The translations under genes were made by a program, and so were the position numbers. The notes below the pieces were generated by a model. That model did not search any database. It was not told the origin of the DNA and worked only from the letters and a program-made list of their open reading frames with translations. Source: Chionoecetes opilio (taxonomy: Eukaryota > Arthropoda > Malacostraca > Decapoda > Majidae). From it: a stretch of 64,000 bases of DNA. How positions within the stretch are numbered: position 1 is the first letter of the stretch; each line of letters opens with the position of its first letter. Below are positions 37,686 through 50,559 of the stretch, one piece after another. The DNA is taken from the NCBI GenBank assembly GCA_016584305.1, contig JACEEZ010010020.1, forward strand, positions 250,895 through 314,894, in the 5' to 3' direction.

Positions 37686-39155
37686 CACACTGCTGCTTAT
37701 TGATCATCAAGTGTTCCTTCGTCCTGCCATGAAGATTATTATTATTATTATTTTTTTTTACATCTGCACACGTTAGGGAGAACGCCTATGGTATGAATTT
37801 TTTTTATTAACATCAATATGCATATTTTGGCTTATATTTTGAATATTTTTATTAGTGTTACATATTATTATTATTATTTTATTATTATTATTATTACTAT
37901 TACAATTATTATTAATCACTCGTATTTTTGGAAAATGATTGCACTGCGTATAAAGAATTTGCCTTGAGTTCAGTGACACCCATGTGTTTGGGAAAAGGAT
38001 CTTTTGTATAGAAAAAAATCACATTAAGAGTGGCAGGAGAGGTGAATGGAAAAATTTAACACCTAAAGTTATTTCCTGACTGCTTTATATCACTGTATTT
38101 AATTTAGTTAATTATCCTTCAATTTTGATGATATTTAAGCTTTTTTTTTGGATTTTCGAATATCAGGCTGGACATTGCTGAGCTCTCTACCTCCCGTAGG
38201 AGCTCCTTCCAACAGTCATGTATATACATTGGCCAACTGATACATGAATATGAAGACCTTTTTGATATCTTGACGACGTACATGTATACATACTGAACAA
38301 AAACAAGAAGCTGGCAAAGATCTCTCAGGTCTCAGCTTCCTAAATGACAATTGTTTTGATGATTTAAAATTTTGACTACATACGTACTTGACACTGAAGA
38401 TTGTGAATCATCTTATCTGATGACTGATGAACAAAATCTTTTTTGATGTGTTTACTGCATTATGATTAATTACAAGCTCTGCACTATCGTAACTTGATCT
38501 TGTAGAATATATTTCTTAATTTTTCTCATGAAAACTGTCTTCATTTTGGCAGGCTGGTTTTGTAAACAAGCAGCAACAAGTAATCTCAAGCAACGGGTTT
38601 ACACTCAAAGTAGCAAGTACTCAGCTAATCCTCTATCTTAAAGTTGATGAGGATAGCTTTTACTCTCTTAATACCAAATGTTATACTTAAGAGTAACGAT
38701 TAAGAGTAAAGTTAAGTAGTAGACGAGGATACAGCCCCTGGGATTCTCCAATTGTATGAGCCTTCCTGCTTGTGGTTGAATTCAAAACAACTACTTCAAT
38801 GCATGTGTGAAAGCTTTTAAAGTTAAAGAGAAGGGACCCCATTAGTATAACTAAGGATGTCATTAAATGAGATTATTATTATTAAGCATTCATTCATTAT
38901 TGGTAATAGACAGAGATAAAGAGAAGTAGCCTAGACAGGACATAGACAATCGATCGATGAGGTCGTGCAAATTGAATAGGACACAGGTTTGATAACATTG
39001 TTACATAACCCACAATAACTGCAGTGTATTCAGTAAGCACAGTTTGCTATGAGAGTAATTCCTGTTTTCTATAGATATGAGTGTTTTCATCACGTCACAA
39101 ATATGTCACTGTGTGTCGATCATAATCAGTTATTTCATTGGTCAATGGCCACACC
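37686..39155. other. Deaminase 3' flank, no further gene
   Basis: AT-rich sequence with short ATT runs near 37738 and 37865. Presumably includes the 3' UTR. Confidence 0.5.
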
Positions 39156-39539
39156 CAGGGGCCCACCCAGGATTTTTTTCGGGAGGGACCAGAATTTCTT
39201 TTTGCCACCCAGTGTAGTAAAACCGCCAAATTTCTCCCTAGCCGTTGGATGGTAGATTTTTAAGTCATCAGCTGATTCCCTTTTCAGGCCTTATTTCTTA
39301 TTTCTGCTCCTGAAACAATAGTTTTGGTAGTGTTAGATGCTTGTCCAAGGTATTACGTGAAGGATAAGCATGACCAAATCAAGGTATTAGTGTACACGGT
39401 CTGGTGACGCGGTCACATCGCTAGAACCTGTAATTTTTTTTTTTTTCAAACTGACTGTGTATTTGGATTTCTTACAAGGAAGGAAATTTGGAGGGGAGGG
39501 GGCATGGCCCCCTTGCTCCCCCCTCTGGGTGCGCCACTG
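39156..39539. mobile_element. Degenerate hAT-like MITE
   Basis: 384 bp. The left end CAGGGGCCCACCCAG and the complement of the right end CAGTGGCGCACCCAG differ at 2 of 15 positions. Flanking 8-mers GCCACACC and ACCACACA match at 6 of 8. It is older than the copies with perfect duplications. Confidence 0.65.
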
Positions 39540-41072
39540 ACCACACAGCAGATGCATTGGCAAACTTTTTGGGGTGTGAAACAGTCAGGTGGTGGCCACA
39601 GAAGCTTTCAGATGAGACGTCTGTGTCAAGCATAAGCTTATGATTACTTATTATTAGAATAAATGTAATTTTATTCTTGTAGGAAAATAAAGAAAATTAC
39701 AAAGATTCATATTATTAACCACAAATTCTGTGTTGGAGTGACCAAGTATACTTTTATACAACAAAAGAGTGACCAACAACCCAGAACTTGTTAAGAGCTC
39801 AACATAACTTACCTATCCCGTCCGGGGGGGGGGGGGGGGGGGGGGTCGGACCCGGGGACTATGGCCCGACGTCCTGTACCAACCGGCACGGCGGATCTTC
39901 TATACCGCCACACCGGCGAGCAAAATGTGACCGTAGGCATTGCCCGCCAATATTCAGCAGGTTTGATATTGGGCGGGCCTGGGAATTGCCCGTCACTCAC
40001 GGGTCAGCGCCAAACACATGCTTCAAGTTATCGCTAATTTTCTTATACCATCTGTAGTACCATCATTCAATCTTATACCATCAGAACCAAGAAACAGCAA
40101 AAATAGAAATGCCACTCACTTTAAACAGTCTGGCCTTATCTGCTATACACCTATACACCTTGGAATGTTGATATTATCCACTTTAAAACGATTCCACCCC
40201 CCTTGGGAATCCCTTTGCTGTGTGTAGCTAGATCATGTAACTGCATAACGACTGTGGTGCAGTGCGGATATTCCCAGCCACTGGCAGTGTTTATGTATCA
40301 AGGAACGTTTCGTCAACTGGTTTTCCCAGAATATAGAAGGTCATGCCCTCAGGAAGCATCTTGTGACAGTCAAGCATGAGGTCATTGATGTAAATAACAC
40401 GTGCATAGACAGAAGGGACGACGTAAAGTGATGCCACCCTCGTAGCTCTCTCTTTCTTTATCTTTCTGGGCCGTCAGCTCGTTTATAGTTTTACGTTTTA
40501 ACTCGTTAGCAGGAACTACCACGTGTAGGTCTCACGGCCTCTTGTAGCTTCCTTATTTTCTTATGTATGTATGCTCTTATAGTCCATTCGAGGAGAGTGT
40601 TGTCCCCGTCAGTTCCTTCTTAGACCAGTGGATTATACAGTTAGTTGGGTTTTTTTTGCGGTGTGAATTGCTACCTGTATTGAATAATCCGGACAATAAA
40701 CACCAAAAACTACGAATATTCAAAAGTTTAAAGTTAGAACCACCAAAGTAGATAGTACTATGGAAACCGTATTCCACGAGTACAATAATTTCCCATATAT
40801 TACAACTAGGTAAATACAACCAAAAATTTAAATATAATTCAATATTTTAACAAACAAAAAAAGAAAAAAGAATTTTTTTTTTAGAAAATGTATAAAACAT
40901 CTATGGTAGATAATATTTTTTTTCTCGCTCAGTATCTCTTGCACTCCAAAAATGTATACATAGCTACATAAATAGTAAAAATTGAAAGTAATATATATTA
41001 AATTCTATACGAAAATTAGAAAAAATGTAGGGTGTCAAATCTTTTCCTCTCTCTTTCACACACACACACACA

Positions 41073-41113
<41 letters not shown>

Positions 41114-41585
41114 ACCTCACAAAGGATTTTTCAGCTACACGAAAGCATAAAGGAGCGATTTTTTGTTCTTATTATTCCACTCCTAGTTTTCCTAGTATAT
41201 GTGCTTACGAATGTCATATCCTGTTTCAGAGAAGTCATGTGCTTTACTTATCAAGTTCAACCATCATATCCTGTTAACTCCTTTGTCTTGGGCCGAACGA
41301 TTACTTTACCCTCATTCACACACACACACACACATACATGACTAAGCTTCCTGTACAAGACCAGAATACAAGTATAATTCATGTGTAACTTGTAAGTGTG
41401 CAGCGTAGTTTGTACGATACCTACTATATGAGTCACGCGTTCCTTCATCAAGCTGATTAGATTTAAGACACAGCTGATGTCTTCCACTTCTTCGATGGAG
41501 TAAAGCATGAACGATATTAAAAAATACTCACAATTTTGTCGAACTCTTTAGATAATTTTTTTATGTGCGTAGGCAGGTTACTGGT
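39540..41585. other. Non-coding with poly-G and CA tracts
   Basis: A G-run of about 20 lies at 39826-39846, followed by a GC-rich patch to about 40015. A partial dispersed-repeat copy (reverse) is at 40505-40572. CA tracts are at about 41058-41110 and 41319-41335. No exon is supported. Confidence 0.5.
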
Positions 41586-41860
41586 GGTCGCCTCCGTGGT
41601 GTAGTGACTAGCGCGTCTAGCTACGAATTTGCGGGCAAGTCGGCGAGCAGTCTAAACAGCTAGCTGTTCATTCTCCCTTTCGGGTTTGATAAATGGGCAC
41701 CTGGTGTGTGGTAACATATAACTGTGGTAACCCTGATGTCACACTAGCCATAGGTGTGTCCCGGGGTAACGGGTTATCACCCACCACACGCTCAAAAGTT
41801 AATGCGACGGAGATGAGCACCGAGGCCACGCGCAGCATAGCGTATGCCCCCATCTTAACC
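41586..41860 (+). mobile_element. tRNA-derived SINE (family 2), copy 1
   Basis: Head GCCTCCGTGGTGTAGTGACTAG is A-box-like. The tRNA-like region is damaged where the second copy has GGTTCAATTCC. The body shares CCTCCCTTTCGGG-like, GGTAACCCGGATGTCACACT-like and GCGACGGAGATGAGCACCGA words with 51340-51610. Confidence 0.75.
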
Positions 41861-42485
41861 TTATTTTAGATAGTTTTATAAATGCGTGGCAGTGCCGTAA
41901 ATCATTCTGTATAAGACCTACGTGCCTGCCATTGAATAGAACACAAACGTTTGGACTCAAGTTATTCTCTGCCTCTCTTGATTAAACATTTCCGTACTTC
42001 GCTGCATGTCTGAGGGTGAAGAATAAAGCTGCTATATAATATTCCAAGAACGTTTACATTAGTGTTACATAGCATACAAGGAAGGTGAATGACATGTATG
42101 CACTCTTATAAGTATGTTTTTTTGTTTTTGTTTTTTACATTTTGTGCCTTTAGCGCCTGTAGGCAGTGGTGACCCAGAGCTCGGAGGGTAGGCTCTGGAG
42201 GTTCACTTGAGGGCTGTGATGGTTGGTCCTCGCCCGTGGTGGCGCAGGCAGGATTTTTATAGTGACGCCTGTAGAGCTGGGTTCGCAGTAACGGTACGAA
42301 AGTACCATTTTGATCCTTTTTGCCGGTACCGGTACGTTTTTACGACGCTAGACTAACATGATACGAAATTGACATTGAGGAAAAAATTGATACTTTTTAT
42401 CATTTTAGTAAAAAAAAAAAAAAAATTCCCGTATTATCGATGCGCCCAGGGTAATATGAAAAAATCGAAATAAAAGGCCCGCTAT

Positions 42486-43191
42486 GACTTACGGTCATTT
42501 CGCCCACATGTCAGTTCGCCCACAAGTCAGTTCGCCCAAATGTAGAGTTTGTTCGCCCACACTCAAGAGTCAGTTCACCCACACTAAAGTTGGTTCGCCC
42601 ACAAGTATTATTCAACAAAGCACAAATCATGTAATAAAAACTTTATTAAAACCCAAGAGAAACATACAAAGAATAAAATGTATGAAAACTAATGTCATAA
42701 TTCTAAAAGTAAAATAAAAAAACCAGTGAAAACTCTTGTAAAATACAGACGACAAATCTTTGGGTAAGCGCTAAGCATTCAGAGAGAGAAGTGACTGTAC
42801 TTAGAATCTTTGGGCAAGCGCTAAGCATACAGAGAGAGAAGTGACTGTACTTAGAATCTTTGGGCAAGCGCTAACCATACAGAGAGAGTGTGACTGAGAA
42901 CTTATTTGATAATTCTGACTTTGTTAATTTTGGAGAGTTCTATCTTTTGTAATAAAAAAAGAAAAAGACAGACATGATAATTATACCATGAACCCAACTA
43001 ACAGCTTGAGCCACTTAGTGAACTTACTACAACCCCCAACCTACATTTGACGCCAACTCTAACTTGGCGTTGCACAGTAAAGGAGTTATCTAATGTGGGC
43101 GAAATGACTCCACCGAGTGGGCGAACTGACTTTGGGCGAAACGATCTTTTGGTGTGGGCGAACTGACATGTGGGCGAAATGACCAAATACC
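42486..43191. mobile_element. TIR element nested in the hAT element
   Basis: 706 bp flanked by CCCGCTAT (42478-42485 and 43192-43199). The ends share an inverted GGTCATTTCGCCCACATG followed by TCAGTTCGCCCA, and both subterminal regions hold several more TTCGCCCACA words. The interior has three tandem 50-bp units (about 42755-42900) containing GGGCAAGCGCTAAGCAT. No transposase. Confidence 0.8.
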
Positions 43192-44132
43192 CCCGCTATA
43201 GATTCATATTTTTTTTTTACCTCGAATGATTGTTTTTGATTTATGTGATCCCGTGAAAACCCTGGACCCGAGGACGCAACAGCTGATGGGGCGATGCGCA
43301 GTACGCACGGTGCACCGAGCTCCAAGACGCCATTACGGAGAGGGACAAGAGGACGTCATGCTCACCCAACATTGTAAGTTTTTGTTATTTTTATCTGTAC
43401 TATTAGTTGTTTGAAGACTAAACATGTTATAATGTGACTTTCTCGTGACAGTGCGCGTGCAAGAAGGAAGTGATAAGCCTACGTAACAGTTATTTAGTAA
43501 AGTTCAGTTACTGCGTCATAGAAGCGAGGTTATCGTAAGTGACACGGTTTATATGTACAACAAATATGCTTATTGTTTTATCAACCCTAAATCAACTGGG
43601 GGAATCGATGAGCCAATATTAGGGTTGTATTCATGGCACGTAGATTCAGAACAGAACACAAAACATGCTCAGTAATGGCCGGGAGAATGAACTGGGCTAC
43701 ATTTTTGGCCATACAGAGTATGTCGGTTGGGTCACATTTTTGGCCACACGGAGCTTTTCTTGATTCGCATCTAATGGCGAATAAGTGAACAACTATTTCT
43801 TATTATTAATAAACAGCCATACGTTGGTAGACTATAATGCTATAGACGGGCCCTGTATTTTTTTCTTCAGATAATAGATAAAAGACGATGACGCGGGGGC
43901 CATACGCAGTCTGCCATTCTAGACAATATTGGTTTCTAGGGAGTGATTTCTTAGATCATATGTGTGTTTGGCGAAATATCTTTGCTCGTTTCATTGGTAA
44001 TTCTTAAGGAGAGGACCGCATTACCTATACTTCCGCAACAACTTGCAACCTAAACTACCCTGGCCTAACCTTAGGGTCACTAACCCAATCTTTGAGCCTT
44101 ACCTAACCGGAGTCATTGTCTTAATTTTTATG

Positions 44133-44643
44133 TAGAACTCTCAGAGCAAGTAAGTAAGAGATTCAAAGGACTAAGTGATGTATTGCCCTTACTAAAAGCC
44201 TGTGATCCTGCCGTAGCTCGAGTGACTGAGGTGAAAAGTTTGGTACCACTTTTCACAAAATTTCCACAACTCATTAATGAATCAGAATATGGTGAAGTAA
44301 ATGGTGAATGGAGGTCACTCAGTTTTCATGAAGTACTCAGTACCTCTGAAAACCCAGCTGAGTTTTGGTGCTCAGTTAAGAAAATAAAGAGCAGTGATGG
44401 ATCAGTAATATTTCCAAAACTGGCAAATTTCATGCTAAGTCTGCTTGTCCTTCCTCACTCATCAGCTGCAGTACAGAGAATATTTTCCCAAGTAAAACTT
44501 ATAAAAACTGACACAAGAAATTGACTTGAAACAGAAACAATGAATGGCCTCTTACTAACTAAGGGTAATGGTGGTGCTGTGCATTGCTTTGCGTGGGAGC
44601 CAAGCAGTGCAATGATACACTCTGCTCAAGCAGCATTCAGATA
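44133..44643 (+). pseudogene. hAT transposase C-terminal fragment
   Basis: After an acceptor-like TTTATGTAG the frame reads SEQVSKRFKGLSDVLPLL and on through KSLVPLFTKFPQLINE to LSLLVLPHSSAAVQRIFSQV. That last part is the hAT C-terminal dimerisation signature, usually near LP.SNA..ER.FS. A TGA at 44522-44524 interrupts it, but the same frame goes on for about 40 codons (NGLLLTKGNGG...CFAWEPSS) to a stop near 44641. The catalytic core upstream was not found, so it is a remnant. A possible earlier exon ends at a donor-like TTGTAAGT near 43373. Confidence 0.72.
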
Positions 44644-44869
44644 ATTATGATATATGATGGTGTTTAAACTAAGAAATTAAAATCTTTTATTTATAGCATT
44701 TTAGATATATAAGTTACTTCAATTTCAAATAAGTGTTGAATGTGCACACCCAGTTTTTATTAGTAAAGGAAGGATAGAATTATGTTGTGAAAGGGTAAAG
44801 GAAATATTTGGGTCATTTCCATATGTTAATATCATCACTAAGGACAACATTTATTATATTTAGGATACC

Positions 44870-45500
44870 ATAGTATTAGCATTTTATTTATTGTGTTGCA
44901 AAATGCCAAATACATTATTTATGACGTAGATAAGGACTTCATGTTTCCTGTATTGTAATGTACAAAGGATGATCTCTTTTGCTTAGTAATTTATTTATAT
45001 GTGCAGGAACACTAAAACCAAAAGGAAATGTTTTTTTCACCATGTCTATGTATTTACCAGGGTTATATTACTCCTAATGTAGTCTTGGATAGGCTAAAAA
45101 TGTAAAGGATGATCTCTTTATATTCTTGTGATATATTATGTGATAGTATGCCAAAGGCAGGGTTTTTTTTATAACGTTGCAGAGTTCCTAACATAGTCTT
45201 TCTTTTCAAGGTAGTAAAGTCCTAAAGGATGATTTTTTTTCCCATATATTTTAGTGATACTTGCATATTATGTGGTAACATATAAAAAACAGATGTTATT
45301 ATGTTATTTCTCATAAGAGATACAGAGCTTCAAATGTGATCTTTCTTGCCATAATATAGAGAATTAAAAGATTATTATTTATTCAGATGATAGGTACATA
45401 TACTACATATCATATTGTGGTTAGCATACACCAAAAGCAGATGCTTATATATTTTTTCTATATGTAGGTAGAATACTACAGAAGATTCTAATGCATAGTC
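44870..45500. repeat. Very degenerate tandem repeats
   Basis: AAAGGATGATCTCTTT-like words recur near 44966, 45109 and 45224, each followed by a similar series (TGTGATA, GCAGGGTT or AGATGTT, GAGTTCCTAA-like), spacing roughly 115-145 bp. Confidence 0.5.
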
Positions 45501-46792
45501 TTTTTCTGTGTTATCTAATTATAAATTCTTTTGTCGCACTACCAATGTAATGCAATTGCTTATTTTCTTTTAAACATGTTCTAAGTGTGAGTCCATTAAA
45601 ATACTAGTCTCCTTGCAAAAATTATTTATAACCCTGGATGTTCCTACATTACCATTAAAATAAAAAAATTTGAAATCATTTAACATAAATTGCCATAGTT
45701 TTCTTCTTACTAGGTAAGTAAGCATGCATGTGTAACTAGATAATGAATGATAATGATTGATGTAATGATATTGACAGTCTCTCTTGCAGATAACAAGTAG
45801 GGAGTTCTCTCAATGTCTTATTCGTATATAATTATTGGAACTCTCTCTTCTCTCTCATCTCCTCTCTCTCTCATTCTCTCTGAGTCCTCGTTAGCACAAT
45901 CATGCTGCAGCAGACTGTAGAACTCTCGTCGCTCAGAGTAAATTTTCTAAATTAATATATGATTATCAAGGATTCAAATATTTAAGTTTCTTCATTAAAA
46001 ATTATTATAAAATCAGTATGGATTACTTTTTGATTTTTGTTCTGTCATGTGTACTTTTTTACGTTATAGCGTTGGTAATGGTACGTTTTTTTTTTCTCCT
46101 CTGGGAACACTGCTGTATAGGCTCATGCCGCCCCCCTGTGTCCTCCGATGCACTCGCAATCGAAGGTAGAGTTGATGGGCAGGGCATGTGGGTGTTCTTA
46201 GGCCACTCGACGGTGCAGAAAGTTTTTTTTGGTTTTTCTTCGGGGATCGAACTCGGGTCACCGAGAAAAATGTACTAAACAAGAATGAAATAAGAGTCAA
46301 TAGATAGAATAAAATGGAAGCAGCAGCGAGGATAAGACGAATACGTAAATAAACAACCATTAGTGCTTGAATTACTCGTGAGGATAAACTTTCCTTCGGC
46401 CTCTCTGCACCTCGACCTCGGTTTTTTCCTATCAGCGCATGTCAGTGGGATTGCCCAGGGGTGTGGATGACGGGTGCATAGTTACTGCCTGGCTTGTGCA
46501 ACTACAGATATGTTTGTTTGTTTACATGCATTACAGGTCAGAACATTTACTTCATGCATACGGAAGATATATAACACGACCCGCCTCGTGTGTATTTATA
46601 ATGTTTCAAATCTAGGATCTCTGGGTCAAGAAGAGAGGCTCACTTTAGAGACGAATGGTAAATTATCGACGTTTGCTCGTATTTCCTAGGGTCTCTTGAT
46701 AAACGATCTATATAACGATCTATATACGATATATATAAAGGTACTCTATAGTATTTGCACATCACTAGGCCTACCCTTCCTGACACTGCTGG

Positions 46793-47503
46793 TGACGATC
46801 TATACCTGACTCATCAACACTGCAGGGGCTGTGTCGCTGTATCCGTGAGGGACGAGAACATCTAATGAGAGACTATCATTTCTAAACCATTGTGTCAGTG
46901 GCTAACGAAGGGGGTGAATGTGGAGAGGCGTGCCCGAGATCACAGCCATAGGTGGGTGCCATGGGGAGGAATATATATTTTCCGATATCAGAATTTCAAG
47001 CTTCTTCGTGGAATTAAGCGGATGCCAATGAGTGGATTGTCCCGGGTGCCAAGTGCCTTAGAAACGCCTCTATACTGTGGCACAAGAGCCGCAGGACAAT
47101 TGCTCATAAGCCGTGCAGATTCCACCCTATGAAAGATTAAATTGTTTACCACTAGGAGAATATGGACAATACTAATTTTGTACAGCTATAAACATCAAAT
47201 ATGTCATTATCTTGCTTCAGTATGATTTATAACAAGGAAAAAATTACTTCCATGAGCTTAAATGCCTTGTTTGGTAACTGCATGAGGGCTAAATGTATAT
47301 ATAACGGAGCCTCACTAGTCCTGCCACAGTTGTGTTGGCGCTTCCCTCCAAAGCATAGCAATGAATAGGTGAGTGTGTGATATAGAGCAGGGTTCTTCAA
47401 AGTACGGGTCGCGACCCAATACGGGGTCGCAAGCTTTTGCTCAGTGGGTCGCCACGTCGTAAACAGATCATTGTATGAATAATATGTGAAATGCATTAAT
47501 ATG
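46793..47503. repeat. Direct repeat D1
   Basis: About 710 bp nearly identical to 48773-49478 (D2), starting TGACGATCTATACCTGAC. D2 lacks 9 bp near its start. D1 ends inside the left part of the hAT-like MITE that is complete at 49361-49873, so D1 is truncated. Confidence 0.88.
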
Positions 47504-47513
47504 AATGAAATGA

Positions 47514-48772
47514 AGTCACTCTCAACTCCTCCTACCCAGCCCGTCCAGCGCTGCTGGTGTCGTTCCCGTGACAATAGCGAGTGCGTGTGTGAACGGCGAG
47601 AGAAACTGATTTTTCATTCTCGAAATTTTTTCCGACGTGAAGCCGTCGGCTACGCGCGGAGCGCGTAGCCATGTATGGCCTAGAAATCGTGCTAAGACCA
47701 CCAGGGGAACACATTCGCTTCGTTTTTCGAGGCAGCGGCGTCGTCGACGGCATTGCTTCCTTTGAACATCTGTTCACTATCAGGTATCGTCTGATAGTGA
47801 AAAGATGTTCAAAGGAACTGAAGGCAGGACCTGCCTGCTGCCTTGAAATGAATATATATATATCTATATACAAAGAAGGAGGGTCGGTTGGTTGATAACC
47901 AGAACGCCCGCCCTCCTATCATGACGCTGCCCTACGAAAATGACGTTTTGATGATCGACCTTAGCTGGGACGGCGTGTCCAAGTCATCCAACGAGGTGCC
48001 GATGCTTGACGTGAGCGGCGGAGGCGAGTCTGGCGGCGAGGATGTCTACCCTAACGATATTGACATGGTAGATTTAACCATGGAAAGTGAGCCCCCCAGC
48101 ACTTCAAGGCGAGAATTGATGAAGCTTCTTCAATCCACACGCACACACACACACATGTGCACGAGGGAACACATTCGCTTAGTTTCTCCGAGGCAGCGGC
48201 GGCGTCGTCGACGGGAGGTGATTAACAAACCGACCCTACTACTTCTTCGTATATATCTTTAATATAAATATTCCTTTAAAATATGTTTACATGTTTTTCT
48301 ATGAATAAACCCATTTAAATTTATTTATATGTGTACTAATTATGCCATTTTATGATGATATATTGCAATTTAACTGTTTTTTTTTGCACGCACTGTACTA
48401 CAAGGCAGGCAGGTCCGGCCTTCATACGCTACCGTTACTCACTCAGTCTAAACTCCTACACAGCCTAACCAGGGCTGCTGCTGTTCCCTTCCATGAGCGA
48501 GCGTGTGTGCTGTGAGAGAAACTGACTCTAATATCGGGACTTTTCAGTCACATTTACCTCACCTCTCTCCGAGACGTTGCGTGATTTCCACTCTGCAAAA
48601 ATTTCGAAAACTAATTCACTCTCAACTCCTCCGACCCAGCCCGTCCAGCGCTGCTGGTGTCGTTACCGTGACAATAGCGAGTGCGTGTGTGAGCGGCGAG
48701 AGAAACAGATTTTTCATTCTCGAAATTTTTTCCGACGTGAAGCCGTCGGCTACGCGCGGAGCGCGGAGCGCG
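47514..48772. repeat. Mosaic GC-rich repeat block A
   Basis: Begins GTCACTCTCAACTCCTCC and contains the perfect hairpin 47648-47670 (arms GGCTACGCGC/GCGCGTAGCC, 3-nt loop). It also contains an imperfect inverted repeat at 47757-47818 and the 124-codon ORF 47888-48262. It is nearly identical to 58641-60288 apart from a MITE in the latter. The sub-module ACACATTCGCTT...CGAGGC recurs about a dozen times in the window. Confidence 0.8.
47888..48262 (+). CDS. Hypothetical ORF, 124 codons, copy 1
   Basis: I do not recognise the product. The frame is acidic in its first two thirds (YENDVLMIDLSWDG, GGGESGGEDVYPNDIDMVDL) and basic near its end (SPRQRRRRRREV). A second copy at 59412-59786 differs by only about one residue, although one flank of that copy carries a separate insertion. 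There are no introns, signal peptide or known motif. It may be a real small gene, an exon of a larger repeat-borne gene, or an open frame kept only because the duplication is recent. Confidence 0.3.
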   Translation: MVDNQNARPPIMTLPYENDVLMIDLSWDGVSKSSNEVPMLDVSGGGESGGEDVYPNDIDMVDLTMESEPPSTSRRELMKLLQSTRTHTHMCTREHIRLVSPRQRRRRRREVINKPTLLLLRIYL

Positions 48773-49478
48773 TGACGATCTATACCTGACTCATCAACAG
48801 GCTGTGTCGCTGTATCCGTGAGGGACGAGAACATCTAATGAGAGACTATCATTTCTAAACCATTGTGTCAGTGGCTAACGAAGGGGGTGAATGTGGAGAG
48901 GCGTGCCCGAGATCACAGCCATAGGTGGGTGCTATGGGGAGGAATATATATTTTCCGATATCAGAATTTCAAGCTTCTTCGTGGAATTAAGCGGATGCCA
49001 ATGAATGGATTGTCCCGGGTGCCAAGTGCCTTAGAAACGCCTCTATACTGTGGCACAAGAGCCGCAGGACAATTGCTCATAAGCCGTGCAGATTCCACCC
49101 TATGAAAGATTAAATTGTTTACCACTAGGAGAATATGGACAATACTAATTTTGTACAGCTATAAACATCAAATATGTCATTATCTTGCTTCAGTATGATT
49201 TATAACAAGGAAAAAATTACTTCCATGAGCTTAAATGCCTTGTTTGGTAACTGCATGAGGGCTAAATGTATATATAACGGAGCCTCACTAGTCCTGCCAC
49301 AGTTGTGTTGGCGCTTCCCTCCAAAGCATAGCAATGAATAGGTGAGTGTGTGATATAGAGCAGGGTTCTTCAAAGTACGGGTCGCGACCCAATACGGGGT
49401 CGCAAGCTTTTGCTCAGTGGGTCACCACGTCGTAAACAGATCATTGTATGAATAATATGTGAAATGCATTAATATGAG
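48773..49478. repeat. Direct repeat D2
   Basis: Second copy of 46793-47503. Its left junction lies at the degraded hairpin GCGCGGAGCGCGGAGCGCG ending block A. It continues into a full hAT-like MITE. Confidence 0.85.
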
Positions 49479-49873
49479 AGAGAAAAAAAATGCCGATGGG
49501 AGAAGGCAGGACTTGTACGCATAATCTTCACTTGCCAATCAAGCATACTATGTTTCTCTACTTACGTAGTTATAATTTACACAGTACTTTTACATTTTTT
49601 TTAATACTTTTAATAGATAAAATTTACATTGGCACACTCAAACATATGCAATTATTTTGAATCCATAGATACACGTATGTATATATGTATGCACATTTAT
49701 ATATATATATATATATATGCACATGTATAACGTATGTATGTATGTATGTATGTATGTAATCGTAAAAACGAATCACATCGGAGAGAGAAAGCAGCAACAG
49801 ACGTACAATAGGGTCGTGAATGTAATGCATAAAATCAAACTGGGTCGCGATGAAAAAAGTTTGAAGAACACTG
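49361..49873. mobile_element. hAT-like MITE (GGTTCTTCAAA family)
   Basis: 513 bp. Ends are CAGGGTTCTTCAAAGTAC and the complement of CAGTGTTCTTCAAACTTT, with a perfect 8-bp duplication ATATAGAG (49353-49360 and 49874-49881). GGGTCGCGACCC-type words lie near both ends. The left part also remains at 47388-47503 in D1. Confidence 0.9.
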
Positions 49874-49881
49874 ATATAGAG

Positions 49882-50508
49882 GAGCCATCACAGTCATTGA
49901 AGTGGTAGAAAGCAAGATAAGCAATCTCGGATTCCATACTTTAACACTCAAAGTCAATCATAACCTTGAGGTCGTTAACATGAATGCCAAAACAAAACAT
50001 AAACAAAACAAAAAATTCACTCAAGAAATGCAATCCTACAGGGAATCAACTGTTCAAACGCGGATTGACTTCTAATTAAAATCGTGTAGGTTATACATGT
50101 TGGCTCAATATTGTTTCGTTGCAGATCATTCATAAATTACCATCTTTACATACTGGCGCATAGGTCACGTTGCTAACTGACATAATTTTATATACAGACG
50201 CCAAACTCATCGTATTGAATTTCTAGTGTAGTTTTTCCGCACGTGTCACACACATGTAGCCTAAAGTTGCTGACTTCGAATACCTTTAAAATCTCAGTTC
50301 AGTATTTTGTATTGCCAAGTTTAATTGCGGTTACATGTGGTCCATCATATCCACAATACCTATAAATGGAATTTTTTTTTACATACATTTTTTGACTTAC
50401 AGCATTTTTTGAATATTAGTAATGATAATTATAATAATAACGATGATAATGATGATAATGATAATAACAACAATGACTATATTCTTAATTGTAGATATTG
50501 TGTGCTCA

Positions 50509-50559
<51 letters not shown>

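Larger units (their letters stand above)
42277..46112 (+). mobile_element. Old hAT transposon inside a SINE
   Basis: 3,836 bp. Termini CTGGGTTCGCAG and CAGTGTTCCCAG (complement of right end) agree at 9 of 12. Flanks CTGTAGAG (42269-42276) and CTGTATAG (46113-46120) agree at 7 of 8. It holds a plus-strand hAT transposase C-terminal fragment and is itself interrupted by the TIR element 42486-43191. Confidence 0.75.
42136..46262 (-). mobile_element. SINE family 1 copy split by a 3.8-kb insertion
   Basis: The reverse-strand SINE runs through 42136-42276 and resumes at 46113-46262 at the matching point of the body. The B-box-like GGGGATCGAACTCGG is still visible at 46240-46256. The A-box end is missing after about 46262. 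Confidence 0.82.

Noticed and set aside
47648..47690. Helitron 3' end (hairpin followed by CTAG about 10 nt later)
   Set aside because: Similarity between copies continues past the CTAG, and no TC start or Rep/helicase was found, so there is no boundary there.
46793..49478. LTR retrotransposon with D1/D2 as LTRs
   Set aside because: D1 and D2 lack TG...CA ends and a target duplication, and no primer-binding site, gag or pol lies between them.
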